From: Pseudomonas sp. VD-NE ins
GTDB lineage: Bacteria > Pseudomonadota > Gammaproteobacteria > Pseudomonadales > Pseudomonadaceae
Direction: 5' to 3'
DNA: 64,000 nt
NCBI RefSeq assembly: GCF_031882575.1
Contig: NZ_CP134772.1
Location: 3,491,001 to 3,555,000 of the forward strand
Shown: positions 6,879 through 13,865 of the stretch, piece by piece
How the letters are laid out: every line of letters starts with the position of its first letter
Position numbering within the stretch: position 1 is the first letter of the stretch
The notes under the pieces: generated by a model
Told to the model about the DNA's origin: nothing
The model's input: only the letters and a program-made list of their open reading frames with translations
Database searches by the model: none
Program-made: the position numbers and the translations under genes

Positions 6879-7493
6879 TCAGGCGATCTTCAAATTCGGT
6901 CGGTGTTTTGCGATCAGTGCCTCAGCCTTCCGGCCCAGCTCCCCTGCCCGCGCTTCAACCTGACGGCATTGCTCGGCGAACATCGGCAGGTGCGGCAAGT
7001 CCTCTTCGCACATCACCTGGTCATCAAAGACTTCGCTGCCGGTATCAATCACATCGCCCAGCGCGCGGATCAACGCACCGAAGCTTTTGTTGGCGCATTG
7101 ATCGCTTTGCATTTGACGGGCGCCGATCAAGCCGTGGCGCCCGGCCAGCTCGTTGATGCAGTGGACGCGGAACTCTGGCTCCAAAGCGTTCACCCAAGAC
7201 TCTTCCAGCCAAGTTGGCATTTCCTGCTCACCGGAGAGCCAGCGCTGCACGCGCTTCAGCCAGCGGCCAGTCGCTTTCACGAACTCACTGACGTCACCGG
7301 CCAGTTCTGGCGAATAGAAGTCAGGAACTTCCTTCTTCTTAGCGCGCTCAGGAATCGATAGGTGCAGTTCAAGGCTCAACGCCTGAGCGAAATCGTCCTG
7401 GCTAAGGCTGGTGCGGGCTATCTGATTTGCCGCGTGCGCCACCAACACCTGGTCGCGAGTTTGGGCGCTATGTCTTGGACTGGACGTTTCCAT
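6879..7493 (-). CDS. early phage regulatory protein (CII/YdaT position)
   Basis: A 204-residue helical protein beginning METSSPRHSA. A central segment (KATGRWLKRVQRWLSGEQEMPTWLEESWVNAL) is typical of regulators encoded just after Cro/YdaS in Pseudomonas lambdoid prophages. The segment CINELAGRHGLIGARQ follows it. It lies second in the rightward-type early operon, the place of cII or ydaT. I cannot show DNA binding from motifs. It may act as a transcription factor or as the partner of the YdaS-like protein. Confidence 0.55.
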   Translation of the reverse strand: METSSPRHSAQTRDQVLVAHAANQIARTSLSQDDFAQALSLELHLSIPERAKKKEVPDFYSPELAGDVSEFVKATGRWLKRVQRWLSGEQEMPTWLEESWVNALEPEFRVHCINELAGRHGLIGARQMQSDQCANKSFGALIRALGDVIDTGSEVFDDQVMCEEDLPHLPMFAEQCRQVEARAGELGRKAEALIAKHRPNLKIA

Positions 7494-7547
7494 AGGAACT
7501 GCTCTCTTATAATCTTGCTTCGACGGATTGGCGGGCAGGGATGTCGC

Positions 7548-7763
7548 TTAAGCGGCTATCTCGGCCCAAGGAAACGAAGGGCATAGGTTTTCTTTTTTGA
7601 AAGCGCCTCCGGTCAATGCTTCCGCTCGCTTGGCAATAACCGGAGACATGCCGTGCTTCCCTCGAACCCAACCGGAAACGGTGCTTTGATCAACCTTGAG
7701 CTTTTCGGCGGTGGCCTCCTGAGTGCCGAAGTAGTCAACGAGTCCCTTGTAAATTGCATTCAT
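7548..7763 (-). CDS. Cro/YdaS-like DNA-binding repressor
   Basis: A 71-residue protein starting MNAIYKGLVD, with GAGGGG seven bases before the ATG. Residues 8-50 form a Cro-type helix-turn-helix (QEATAEKLKVDQSTVSGWVRGKHGMS) followed by SPVIAKRAEALTGG, the usual YdaS/Cro ending. It is divergent from the CI repressor across a 3-operator region and is the first gene of the minus-strand early operon. It should repress cI transcription and tune lytic growth. Confidence 0.85.
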   Translation of the reverse strand: MNAIYKGLVDYFGTQEATAEKLKVDQSTVSGWVRGKHGMSPVIAKRAEALTGGAFKKENLCPSFPWAEIAA

Positions 7764-7774
7764 GACGCCCCTCC

Positions 7775-7843
7775 ATACGGGAATACCCATATATTAGGTT
7801 ATGGGAATACCGATTTGCAAGAGTATGGGAGCGCCCGTAATAC
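7775..7843. promoter_or_regulatory. right operator region with three sites and divergent promoters
   Basis: Three 14-bp sites of consensus ATGGGNNNNCCCAT occur at 7777-7790, 7801-7814 and 7825-7838, each 24 bases apart. The palindromic hexamer TTGCAA (7815-7820) can serve as the -35 box in both directions: plus strand with TAATAC (7838-7843, spacing 17) for cI, and minus strand with TAATAT (7791-7796, spacing 18) for cro. Operators overlap both promoters, as in lambda OR. Confidence 0.75.
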
Positions 7844-7850
7844 TCCGCGG

Positions 7851-8582
7851 ATGGAATTCAAAGACCGACTTAAAGCAGCCCGCAGCCACGCCAAGCTTAA
7901 TCAGACAGAGCTTGCGGAGCGTGCTGGCCTCACCCAGACCTCAATCTCCGATTTGGAGAGGGGTAAATCGAAGGCTACAGCCTTCGCGGCTCAGATCGCC
8001 TCAGTTTGTGGCGTATCCCCTATGTGGCTGGCGGAGGGCGTCGGCGAAATGATCAAGGGCGTCCCCGAAGAGCAACTTCAGCGGATCCAGCCCAGCGTAA
8101 AACTCGGCAACATCGAGACTTGGGACGACGAAACGCCGCTCGATGACGATGAGGTCTACGTTCCCTTTCTTCATGAAGTAGAACTAGCAGCAGGATCTGG
8201 CACCTTCGCAATTGAGGAAAGCGCTAATTCCCGTCTGCGCTTCTTTAAGAAAGACCTTCGCCATAACGGCGTTCAGTTTAGCAACGCTAAGTGCGTGAGG
8301 GTTGGTGGAAATAGCATGGTGCCGGTGCTGCGTGACGGCGCCACTGTTGGCGTGAACGTTGGAAAAAACTCGCTAAGCGATATTGTCGACGGCGAGATGT
8401 ACGCCATCAACCACAACGGTCAGCTTCGTGTAAAACAGGTTTACCGCATCCCGACCGGGCTTCGCCTGCGCAGCTTCAACCGTGAAGAGCATCCGGACGA
8501 GGACTACACATTCCAGCAAATTCAAGAGCAGCAAATTTCGCTTTTAGGGCATGTGTTTTGGTGGGCAATGTATTCAAGATAA
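7851..8582 (+). CDS. CI-type prophage repressor, LexA-like
   Basis: A 243-residue repressor. Residues 1-60 are a classical HTH (LNQTELAERAGLTQTSISDLERGKS). Residues 105-243 are a LexA/peptidase S24 domain with the cleavage pair Ala114-Gly115, catalytic Ser155 (GGNSMVP) and Lys195 (RVKQVYR). RecA-stimulated self-cleavage after DNA damage is therefore expected. The start is the ATG at 7851. The predicted promoter places the transcription start within a base or two of it, so the mRNA is probably leaderless, as for lambda cI from PRM. The longer frame upstream overlaps the operators and is rejected. Confidence 0.9.
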   Translation: MEFKDRLKAARSHAKLNQTELAERAGLTQTSISDLERGKSKATAFAAQIASVCGVSPMWLAEGVGEMIKGVPEEQLQRIQPSVKLGNIETWDDETPLDDDEVYVPFLHEVELAAGSGTFAIEESANSRLRFFKKDLRHNGVQFSNAKCVRVGGNSMVPVLRDGATVGVNVGKNSLSDIVDGEMYAINHNGQLRVKQVYRIPTGLRLRSFNREEHPDEDYTFQQIQEQQISLLGHVFWWAMYSR

Positions 8583-8615
8583 TCACCAGCTTCAATAACC
8601 AAGAATGGATTCAGC

Positions 8616-10061
8616 ATGAATGATAGCGCAAGCCAACTATTGACAAATCTAGTTAAAGTACATAGGGAAATTGAAGAAAAAGACTTTGAAAAAATCTGGA
8701 AGGAGGGAATTTTTGTTTTCGACTCCAACGTTCTCCTGGATTTATATCGCCTTCCCGAGTCTGCAAGCAAAGACCTCCTGAAAGTTCTCAAAAATAAAGA
8801 CTTCACTGATCGCATCTGGATAGGCTTTCAGGTAATGGTGGAATTCCTGAACAATCGCCATGAAGCAATTAGTGATCAGAAAAATAAATTTGAAGAGGTC
8901 AGGAAACATCTTGCGCACTCTATGTCTCAGTATCATGAAACATTCAGCACGCTAACCAACTCCCTTAAGGGCTTAAAACTAAAGCAGCGCCACTCGCTTA
9001 TCGACCCTGACAAATACATCAACGAACAGAAAATAAATTCCGGCGTAGAATTCATTGAAGAATTTATTGAGCATTTAAACTCCCTTGAAAAAAAACAGTC
9101 CGATGTCAATGACAAAGATACGATAAAAAGTATCGTACTCAGTCTTTTCGAGGGCAAGATAGGCCAAGGCTTCACCAAATCCGAACTTGAAAAGCATTAC
9201 GAAGCAGGCGAAAAGCGGTATGTAAACAGTATCCCTCCAGGGTATAAAGACAAAGCAAAAACTGGATCTTACCTCGTAGACGAACGGGAATTCATTCGCA
9301 AGTTTGGCGATCTCATTCTATGGCATGAAATAACACGAAAAGCAAAAGCAGAAAGCTTAAAGTATATAGTACTAGTAACTGGCGACGTTAAAGAAGACTG
9401 GTGGTATGAAAAACGAGGTAAGAAATTAGGACCCCGGAAGGAGCTACTGAATGAGATCTATCACGCGGCTCCAGAGTTAGAATTCTTTCACATGTATGAC
9501 ACCTCGAACTTTCTATTACGAGCCAGAGATGCATTCAGCATTAATGTCCAAGAGTCGTCAATCAAGGAAGCAAAAAACCTCATTGAAAATAGCCGCACAG
9601 ACAGTTCAAGCAACGATGTAGGCGCAATCTCACTGCAGCAGTTATTGTTAAAAATAAGCGGACACTTCTCCAACGCAAACTTAAAAATGACCGCAGCCTT
9701 CCAGCGCGTACCACCGTTAACTTGTAATGAAAATTTGCTTTATGATGCTTTTTTTGAGTTTTTCTCCATCTGTTTAACATACGGAAAAGGCAGCAGCATT
9801 ATTGCAGGTGCTGGTACTCAAAATGGACAGCTAACGGTGCGTATCCAAAATAAATTACCTGATGAGCCTGCGTATGATTTGCTTCGTTCTGGCGAAAATG
9901 ACGAGATGTTTAGTTCCAACTTATCAAGGATTCGACTAAGCCTTACAAAAGAAGGAATAACAAGTACAGTTAAGTATGCCGCCCAGAAATTCTTGGTGGA
10001 TGTCACTTTTTCCAGCGAAAAACTTCTCAAGCAAATCACCACGCTTGCTGAGGACGTATAA
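8616..10061 (+). CDS. PIN-domain protein (PIN_8-like), candidate lysogenic defence factor
   Basis: A 481-residue protein encoded 33 bases after cI and probably co-transcribed with it. Residues 30-300 look like a PIN-type RNase: FVFDSNVLLDLYR (Asp36, Asn38, Asp42), VMVEFLNNR (Glu76), FGDLILW (Asp232) and VTGDVKEDWW (Asp257, Asp261). The middle carries a long helical insert. Residues 335-481 end in a region (AFFEFFSICLTYG...RIRLSLTKEGI.STV) resembling a degenerate GHKL ATPase-like module. Base composition is clearly more AT-rich than the neighbours. It takes the place of lambda rexAB, so exclusion of other phages is a reasonable inference. Confidence 0.75.
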   Translation: MNDSASQLLTNLVKVHREIEEKDFEKIWKEGIFVFDSNVLLDLYRLPESASKDLLKVLKNKDFTDRIWIGFQVMVEFLNNRHEAISDQKNKFEEVRKHLAHSMSQYHETFSTLTNSLKGLKLKQRHSLIDPDKYINEQKINSGVEFIEEFIEHLNSLEKKQSDVNDKDTIKSIVLSLFEGKIGQGFTKSELEKHYEAGEKRYVNSIPPGYKDKAKTGSYLVDEREFIRKFGDLILWHEITRKAKAESLKYIVLVTGDVKEDWWYEKRGKKLGPRKELLNEIYHAAPELEFFHMYDTSNFLLRARDAFSINVQESSIKEAKNLIENSRTDSSSNDVGAISLQQLLLKISGHFSNANLKMTAAFQRVPPLTCNENLLYDAFFEFFSICLTYGKGSSIIAGAGTQNGQLTVRIQNKLPDEPAYDLLRSGENDEMFSSNLSRIRLSLTKEGITSTVKYAAQKFLVDVTFSSEKLLKQITTLAEDV

Positions 10062-10137
10062 GGCAATATTCGGAATCTAATATATAGATTACCCTTTTTC
10101 TTAACACACCTCGCCTCGTCCTCAGAGCGCTTGAAAC

Positions 10138-10159
10138 GGCGGCGATTCTGATCGCCGCC
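10138..10159 (+). terminator. hairpin after the PIN gene
   Basis: A perfect 9-bp stem GGCGGCGAT / ATCGCCGCC with a TCTG loop lies 77 bases after the PIN-gene stop. There is no strong T-run, so it may be a weak or factor-dependent terminator, or an mRNA-stabilising hairpin. Confidence 0.35.
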
Positions 10160-10222
10160 AGCCCTCCATTTATAGAATTCTCACGATTTTCCCCACGAGC
10201 AACCATGAGCAACGCAAAAAAT

Positions 10223-10264
10223 ATGGGTATTCCCATTGACGATAAATATGGGATTACCTATATT
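10223..10264 (+). promoter_or_regulatory. left promoter (PL) with two repressor operators
   Basis: TTGACG (10236-10241), 17 bases, TATATT (10259-10264) is a near-ideal sigma-70 promoter. It is covered by ATGGGTATTCCCAT (10223-10236) and ATGGGATTACCTAT (10248-10261), the same operator as at the cI-cro region. It should drive the left operon (10.6 kb to the integrase) and be shut by CI. Confidence 0.8.
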
Positions 10265-10590
10265 GCACTTAAGCCGTGCACCGCGGACCTAGCAGCGAAA
10301 GCCGCGCCGCTCTTTAAAAGTCAGGAATCTTCGCGGATCGATCCCCGGAAACGGGCATAGCGCGAAACACAAACTTCGATCTCCATGCAGGCTCTGGAAC
10401 CTGCCGTCCTCCCCATATGGGAGGACGCCAAACCATGCAAGCCAGCCGGCGAAGAACACCGAACACGAAATGTGTGACGCCGGCCAGGTGGGGAAACCGC
10501 GGCGCCGAGCATGGGGCGGACAGCAACACGGAATTTTTCACTGATGCACCTGGTGACGGGTGCATTGGGAAAACAACCGGAGGCAGCAGC

Positions 10591-10863
10591 ATGCAAATCA
10601 ACACGCAGAAAACAGTGCAGGTCGACGTGACTGAACTGCACCTCTACATCAAGGTCCGCGATGGATTCGCCGCAGGTCTGAAAGATGCTCAGGGCGAGGA
10701 AGTCGGCAGCTATGAAGGCTACGTGCCGGACTTCTTCCCCGGCCAGCACTACGGCGACTACTTGATCCTGAACATCGATCTGGAAACCGGGCAGATCAAG
10801 AACTGGAAGAAGCCTGGCGCCGCTGACATCGAGAAGATGCTCGCCCAAGGCGAAGACGACTGA
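10591..10863 (+). CDS. first gene of the left operon, 90-aa phage protein
   Basis: A 90-residue protein starting MQINTQKTVQ, chosen over upstream starts because GGAGG precedes it. The sequence (VDVTELHLYIKVRDGFAAGLKDAQGEEVGSYEGYVPDFFPGQHYGDYLILNIDLETGQI) has a beta-strand-rich, ordered look of a small conserved phage protein. I do not recognise its function. It is the first open frame after PL (leader of about 320 bases), which is where antitermination or host-takeover functions are often placed. Confidence 0.7.
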   Translation: MQINTQKTVQVDVTELHLYIKVRDGFAAGLKDAQGEEVGSYEGYVPDFFPGQHYGDYLILNIDLETGQIKNWKKPGAADIEKMLAQGEDD

Positions 10864-11220
10864 ACAACCAGCGCCACGACAGCCCTGTCGTTAACTTCCC
10901 GATCCTCTCTATGAGAGCGCATCGGGGTGTGATCTGAATCCTGCCGCCAAGCAGCACAGCTTCTATCCAGCGAGATTCGAAGGAATGAACTCGGGTCGAT
11001 GCAGGGATTGCGCCTGCCTGATCACGCCCCGATGCGGACCAAACTGCCGCCTATAACCGCCCACCTGCATCAATCCCAGAATCGGTTGTCATCGAGGGCT
11101 GGTGAATTGAACACGGCCGTGGAACTCGGCGCCGGAGACGTTACCGGCAGCTCCGCGAGCTTGAGATGCTCCTAGCGGCATGGTCAAATAAGTAATGGCC
11201 TTTTGCTACGGTAATCTCAG
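10864..11220. other. non-coding gap with a hairpin
   Basis: No coding frame is convincing here. A bipartite hairpin lies at 10898-10926: CCCGAT pairs with ATCGGG, enclosing CTCTC/GAGAG around TAT. It may be an RNA element in the PL transcript (nut-like or processing). The remainder shows nothing I can name. Confidence 0.4.
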
Positions 11221-11649
11221 TTGAAACAGAATCGCGGAATAATCATATTTTTCTCGGCAATGACTTTGTTCTTTATCTTGGTACAGGTATGGCATGCGAA
11301 GACTGCTCCGGAAGAGAAAATTCAGGAGCGGGAACGCCAGCTCAAAGGGCTTGCGCTCATAATGGGCGCCCAGTCCAAAAAAGTATCTGACGATTCAACT
11401 CGCGTCGATTCTGTGACCTACAACGATGAGGTCATGCGTATCTCTTACACACTCACAAAAGTTACGAAAGACGAAATCGATTCTGATGAATTCACCAAGG
11501 ACGCTAAAGCGCTTGCATTTTCTGCATTCTGCAATGAAAAAGGTTTAGGACAGTTCGTAAAAACGGGTCTTTCCATTAACCTTCTGTACAAGGATTCAAC
11601 CAGCTCACCGGTAGTTGAGTTTCAGATAGGCAAGTCCGACTGCCTCTGA
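11221..11649 (+). CDS. membrane-anchored phage protein, TTG start
   Basis: A 142-residue protein from TTG (MKQNRGIIIF). One N-terminal transmembrane helix (residues 6-24) is followed by a soluble domain of about 115 residues with mixed strands (DSVTYNDEVMRISYTLTKVTKDEIDSDEF..DAKALAFSAFC). The shape suggests an inner-membrane protein with a periplasmic domain, as in small superinfection-exclusion proteins. It is AT-rich compared with its neighbours and has its own strong terminator, so it may be an independent cassette. The start has no clear ribosome site. Confidence 0.6.
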   Translation: MKQNRGIIIFFSAMTLFFILVQVWHAKTAPEEKIQERERQLKGLALIMGAQSKKVSDDSTRVDSVTYNDEVMRISYTLTKVTKDEIDSDEFTKDAKALAFSAFCNEKGLGQFVKTGLSINLLYKDSTSSPVVEFQIGKSDCL

Positions 11650-11662
11650 AGACTGCCCACTG

Positions 11663-11689
11663 AAGCCCGCCTCTCTCGCGGGCTTTTTT
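11663..11689 (+). terminator. intrinsic terminator
   Basis: AAGCCCGC, a seven-base loop, GCGGGCTT and a run of six T follow the 142-residue gene by 13 bases. A strong terminator inside the left operon implies antitermination, or a second promoter for the downstream genes. Confidence 0.85.
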
Positions 11690-11842
11690 CTGCGTGTCGT
11701 ACCGCAATGAGTCCGCGCAGCTAGTCATCAATCTACCGACCAATCCCGAATGCACTCCCCTCCGCGCCCATCGGCAAACAGCGGAACGGATGAGTGCATC
11801 CGAGTTTTGTTGGATCAACACCCCGCCACTCTGGAGGCGACC

Positions 11843-12091
11843 ATGCACCCAAGTGTTCAGCTCGGCAAAGAAGTGCGCGCAGCACTGCGCATTCGTTCTC
11901 GCATCGCCACAGAAGATCTTTACGCACTGATCGGCCGGCCTCTACCGGTAGCGATGCCTCGCTTCGTTGTGAAGCTGGCGGGCGTTGCCTTCTTCCATGT
12001 CATGGATAGCCGCACCGACAAAGTCCGAGGCTTTCGTAGCGATCACAACGAGGCCTGCGCTTTGGCGCGCCGGCTTGAATCTAAGGAGTAA
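11843..12091 (+). CDS. hypothetical phage protein, 82 aa
   Basis: Starts MHPSVQLGKE behind GGAGG. The 82 residues include a likely three-strand sheet (MPRFVVKLAGVAFFHVMDSRTDKVRGF) and a C-terminal helix. The family is unknown to me. It is followed within four bases by the next gene, so the two are likely coupled. Confidence 0.6.
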   Translation: MHPSVQLGKEVRAALRIRSRIATEDLYALIGRPLPVAMPRFVVKLAGVAFFHVMDSRTDKVRGFRSDHNEACALARRLESKE

Positions 12092-12094
12092 AAC

Positions 12095-12544
12095 ATGGCT
12101 GACTTTCTCGAAACTCTGGAGGGGCCGGACTGGCTCCACGACGCAATCAACTCGCTGATCTGCGGTGACAACATCACGGCGCCGCGAGCTCACGGCAAGA
12201 CAGTTGCGTTGGTAACTCCGCAATCGCTGTGGGAGGCACTGGCCGAACGCTTGGGCGCACAAGAAGATATTGCCCCACTGCTCACGGATAACCGCGAGTA
12301 TCCGATTGAGCGGATGATCTGCGAGGTTATCGCCGACGGACGCCGCATGCACGGAAGGGCTTATGACTTGGCTATCGAGGCATTGGGCAAGCCGAAGAAC
12401 GAAAATAGCCCGACCGCTCTTCATGAGGTAGCTGAGTCACTGATCCGGCCCCATGCGAATGAATACGGCCGGGCACGTGCCGAAGAGCTTGAAGCAAGTC
12501 GCGCAGCAGACGTGGCAGAGCAGCGCAAAGCAGACGCCGCGTAA
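12095..12544 (+). CDS. hypothetical phage protein, 149 aa
   Basis: A 149-residue helical protein starting MADFLETLEG, with a GGAG ribosome site. The last third is a charged, Ala/Glu-rich helix (EYGRARAEELEASRAADVAEQRKADAA) that may be disordered or coiled-coil. No domain is recognised. It ends three bases before a gene on the other strand. Confidence 0.6.
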   Translation: MADFLETLEGPDWLHDAINSLICGDNITAPRAHGKTVALVTPQSLWEALAERLGAQEDIAPLLTDNREYPIERMICEVIADGRRMHGRAYDLAIEALGKPKNENSPTALHEVAESLIRPHANEYGRARAEELEASRAADVAEQRKADAA

Positions 12545-12547
12545 GCG

Positions 12548-12883
12548 TCAAGATAGAGCTCGCTTCGCCGAGCTCTCCGCTTTTCTCAATGCCGCAGCTT
12601 GCTTCTTTGCATCAGCCGCTCGCTTTGCAACATCACGAGATAGCTCAAGGATGGTATTAGAGGCGCTTTGATAAGAATAAAAAAAACCCTTTCCTTGCGG
12701 CTCGTAAATTGTACTTCCGCGAGCGGTATCCGCCTTGTAGATCTCCTTGATGCCCAAGGCTGTCGCCAGGTTCACCATAATTTCTTCGAGAGTCGCGCGC
12801 TGATCCAGACCAGTATTTTTTATGGTCCCACCATAAAAACCATTCTGTGGTTTTGGCGCCTTAACAATCTTTGTCTTTGCCAT
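12548..12883 (-). CDS. opposing AT-rich phage cargo gene, 111 aa
   Basis: A 111-residue protein on the minus strand, against the left operon, with GAGGT and AAGGA before the ATG. Residues 1-70 include FYGGTIKNTGLDQRATLEEIMVNLATALGIKEIYKADTARGSTIYEP. The C-terminus is a basic Ala/Lys helix (DVAKRAADAKKQAAALRKAESSAKRALS). AT-richer than its flanks. It appears to be an independently expressed insertion between early genes. Function unknown. Confidence 0.6.
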   Translation of the reverse strand: MAKTKIVKAPKPQNGFYGGTIKNTGLDQRATLEEIMVNLATALGIKEIYKADTARGSTIYEPQGKGFFYSYQSASNTILELSRDVAKRAADAKKQAAALRKAESSAKRALS

Positions 12884-12977
12884 TCCTTGACCTCGCGAAT
12901 TAAGTGACTCGAGGAGTATCTCACATCCATTTTTTTGAATATAACAGCGCTCCGCGAGGATAGCGCGGGAGGCACTT

Positions 12978-13865
12978 ATGTCCGCTCAAAGCGTGGCGCC
13001 GGTGGCGCACGACCGAAACCTTCACGTCCTTCCGCACGCAGCAACCAGCACCAGCGCTCTAGTGTTGGACGGCGACAGCTTGGACAAGATGATGCGCCTG
13101 GCCGAAGTCATGGCCACCGGCCGTGCCACTCTGCCGAAGCACTTCAACGGCAACCCGGCGGATTGTCTGGCAGTCGTCATGCAATCAATGCAATGGAAGA
13201 TGAACCCTTTCGCAGTGGCGCAGAAAACGCACCTGGTGAACGGTGTATTGGGATACGAGGCACAACTGGTGAACGCCGTGATCACCACCTGCGCACCGGT
13301 GCTGGATCGCCTTCACTACGAGTGGTACGGCGCGTGGGAAAAGGTGATCGGCAAATTCACCATTAAGAATGGCGACAAAGGCGAGTACCGCGTCCCGGGC
13401 TGGAAGCTCGAGGATGAGCAAGGGTTAGGCGTGAAGGTCTGGGCGACCTTTCGCGGCGAAGACGAGCCGCGCGTGCTTGAGCTACTGCTGGCCCAGGCCC
13501 GCACCCGCAACAGCACGCTCTGGGCTGATGATCCTCGCCAGCAACTGGCTTACCTCGCTACCAAGCGCTGGTCGCGCCTCTATTGCCCTGACGTGATCCT
13601 TGGCGTGTACAGCCCGGATGAGTTGGAAGAAACCGCATCAACCATTCGCGACGTATCACCGGCGCGTGGCACATCAACAGCTGAGCTTCCTCCCTACCCC
13701 GACGAGAAGCTCACAGAGAACTTGCCCAAATGGCAAATCGCTGTCGACGCCGGCCGCTCCGCCCCTGATCACCTGATCGCAACCGTCAGCAGCAAATTCA
13801 CCCTGAGCGAAGAGCAGACCGCCAAGATCAAAGCGCTCTCGCCAATTGAAGGAGACCAAGAATGA
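12978..13865 (+). CDS. recT: RecT/Redbeta-type annealing protein
   Basis: A 295-residue RecT family single-strand annealing protein. The core includes LPKHFNGNPADCLAVVMQSMQWKMNPFAVAQKTHLVNGVLGYEAQLVNAVI, a hallmark of the family, followed by the conserved region RNSTLWADDPRQQLAYLATKRWSRLYCPDVILGVY. It anneals homologous strands during phage recombination, working with the exonuclease encoded next (four-base overlap). The C-terminal 70 residues are more variable. Confidence 0.9.
   Translation: MSAQSVAPVAHDRNLHVLPHAATSTSALVLDGDSLDKMMRLAEVMATGRATLPKHFNGNPADCLAVVMQSMQWKMNPFAVAQKTHLVNGVLGYEAQLVNAVITTCAPVLDRLHYEWYGAWEKVIGKFTIKNGDKGEYRVPGWKLEDEQGLGVKVWATFRGEDEPRVLELLLAQARTRNSTLWADDPRQQLAYLATKRWSRLYCPDVILGVYSPDELEETASTIRDVSPARGTSTAELPPYPDEKLTENLPKWQIAVDAGRSAPDHLIATVSSKFTLSEEQTAKIKALSPIEGDQE

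Noticed and set aside
7653..7850. N-terminal extension of the CI gene
   Set aside because: It would place coding sequence over three operators and the divergent promoters; the HTH domain starts properly at 7851.
10205..10360. 51-codon frame starting MSNAKNMGIP
   Set aside because: It lies across the PL operators and promoter, and its start is upstream of the predicted transcription start.
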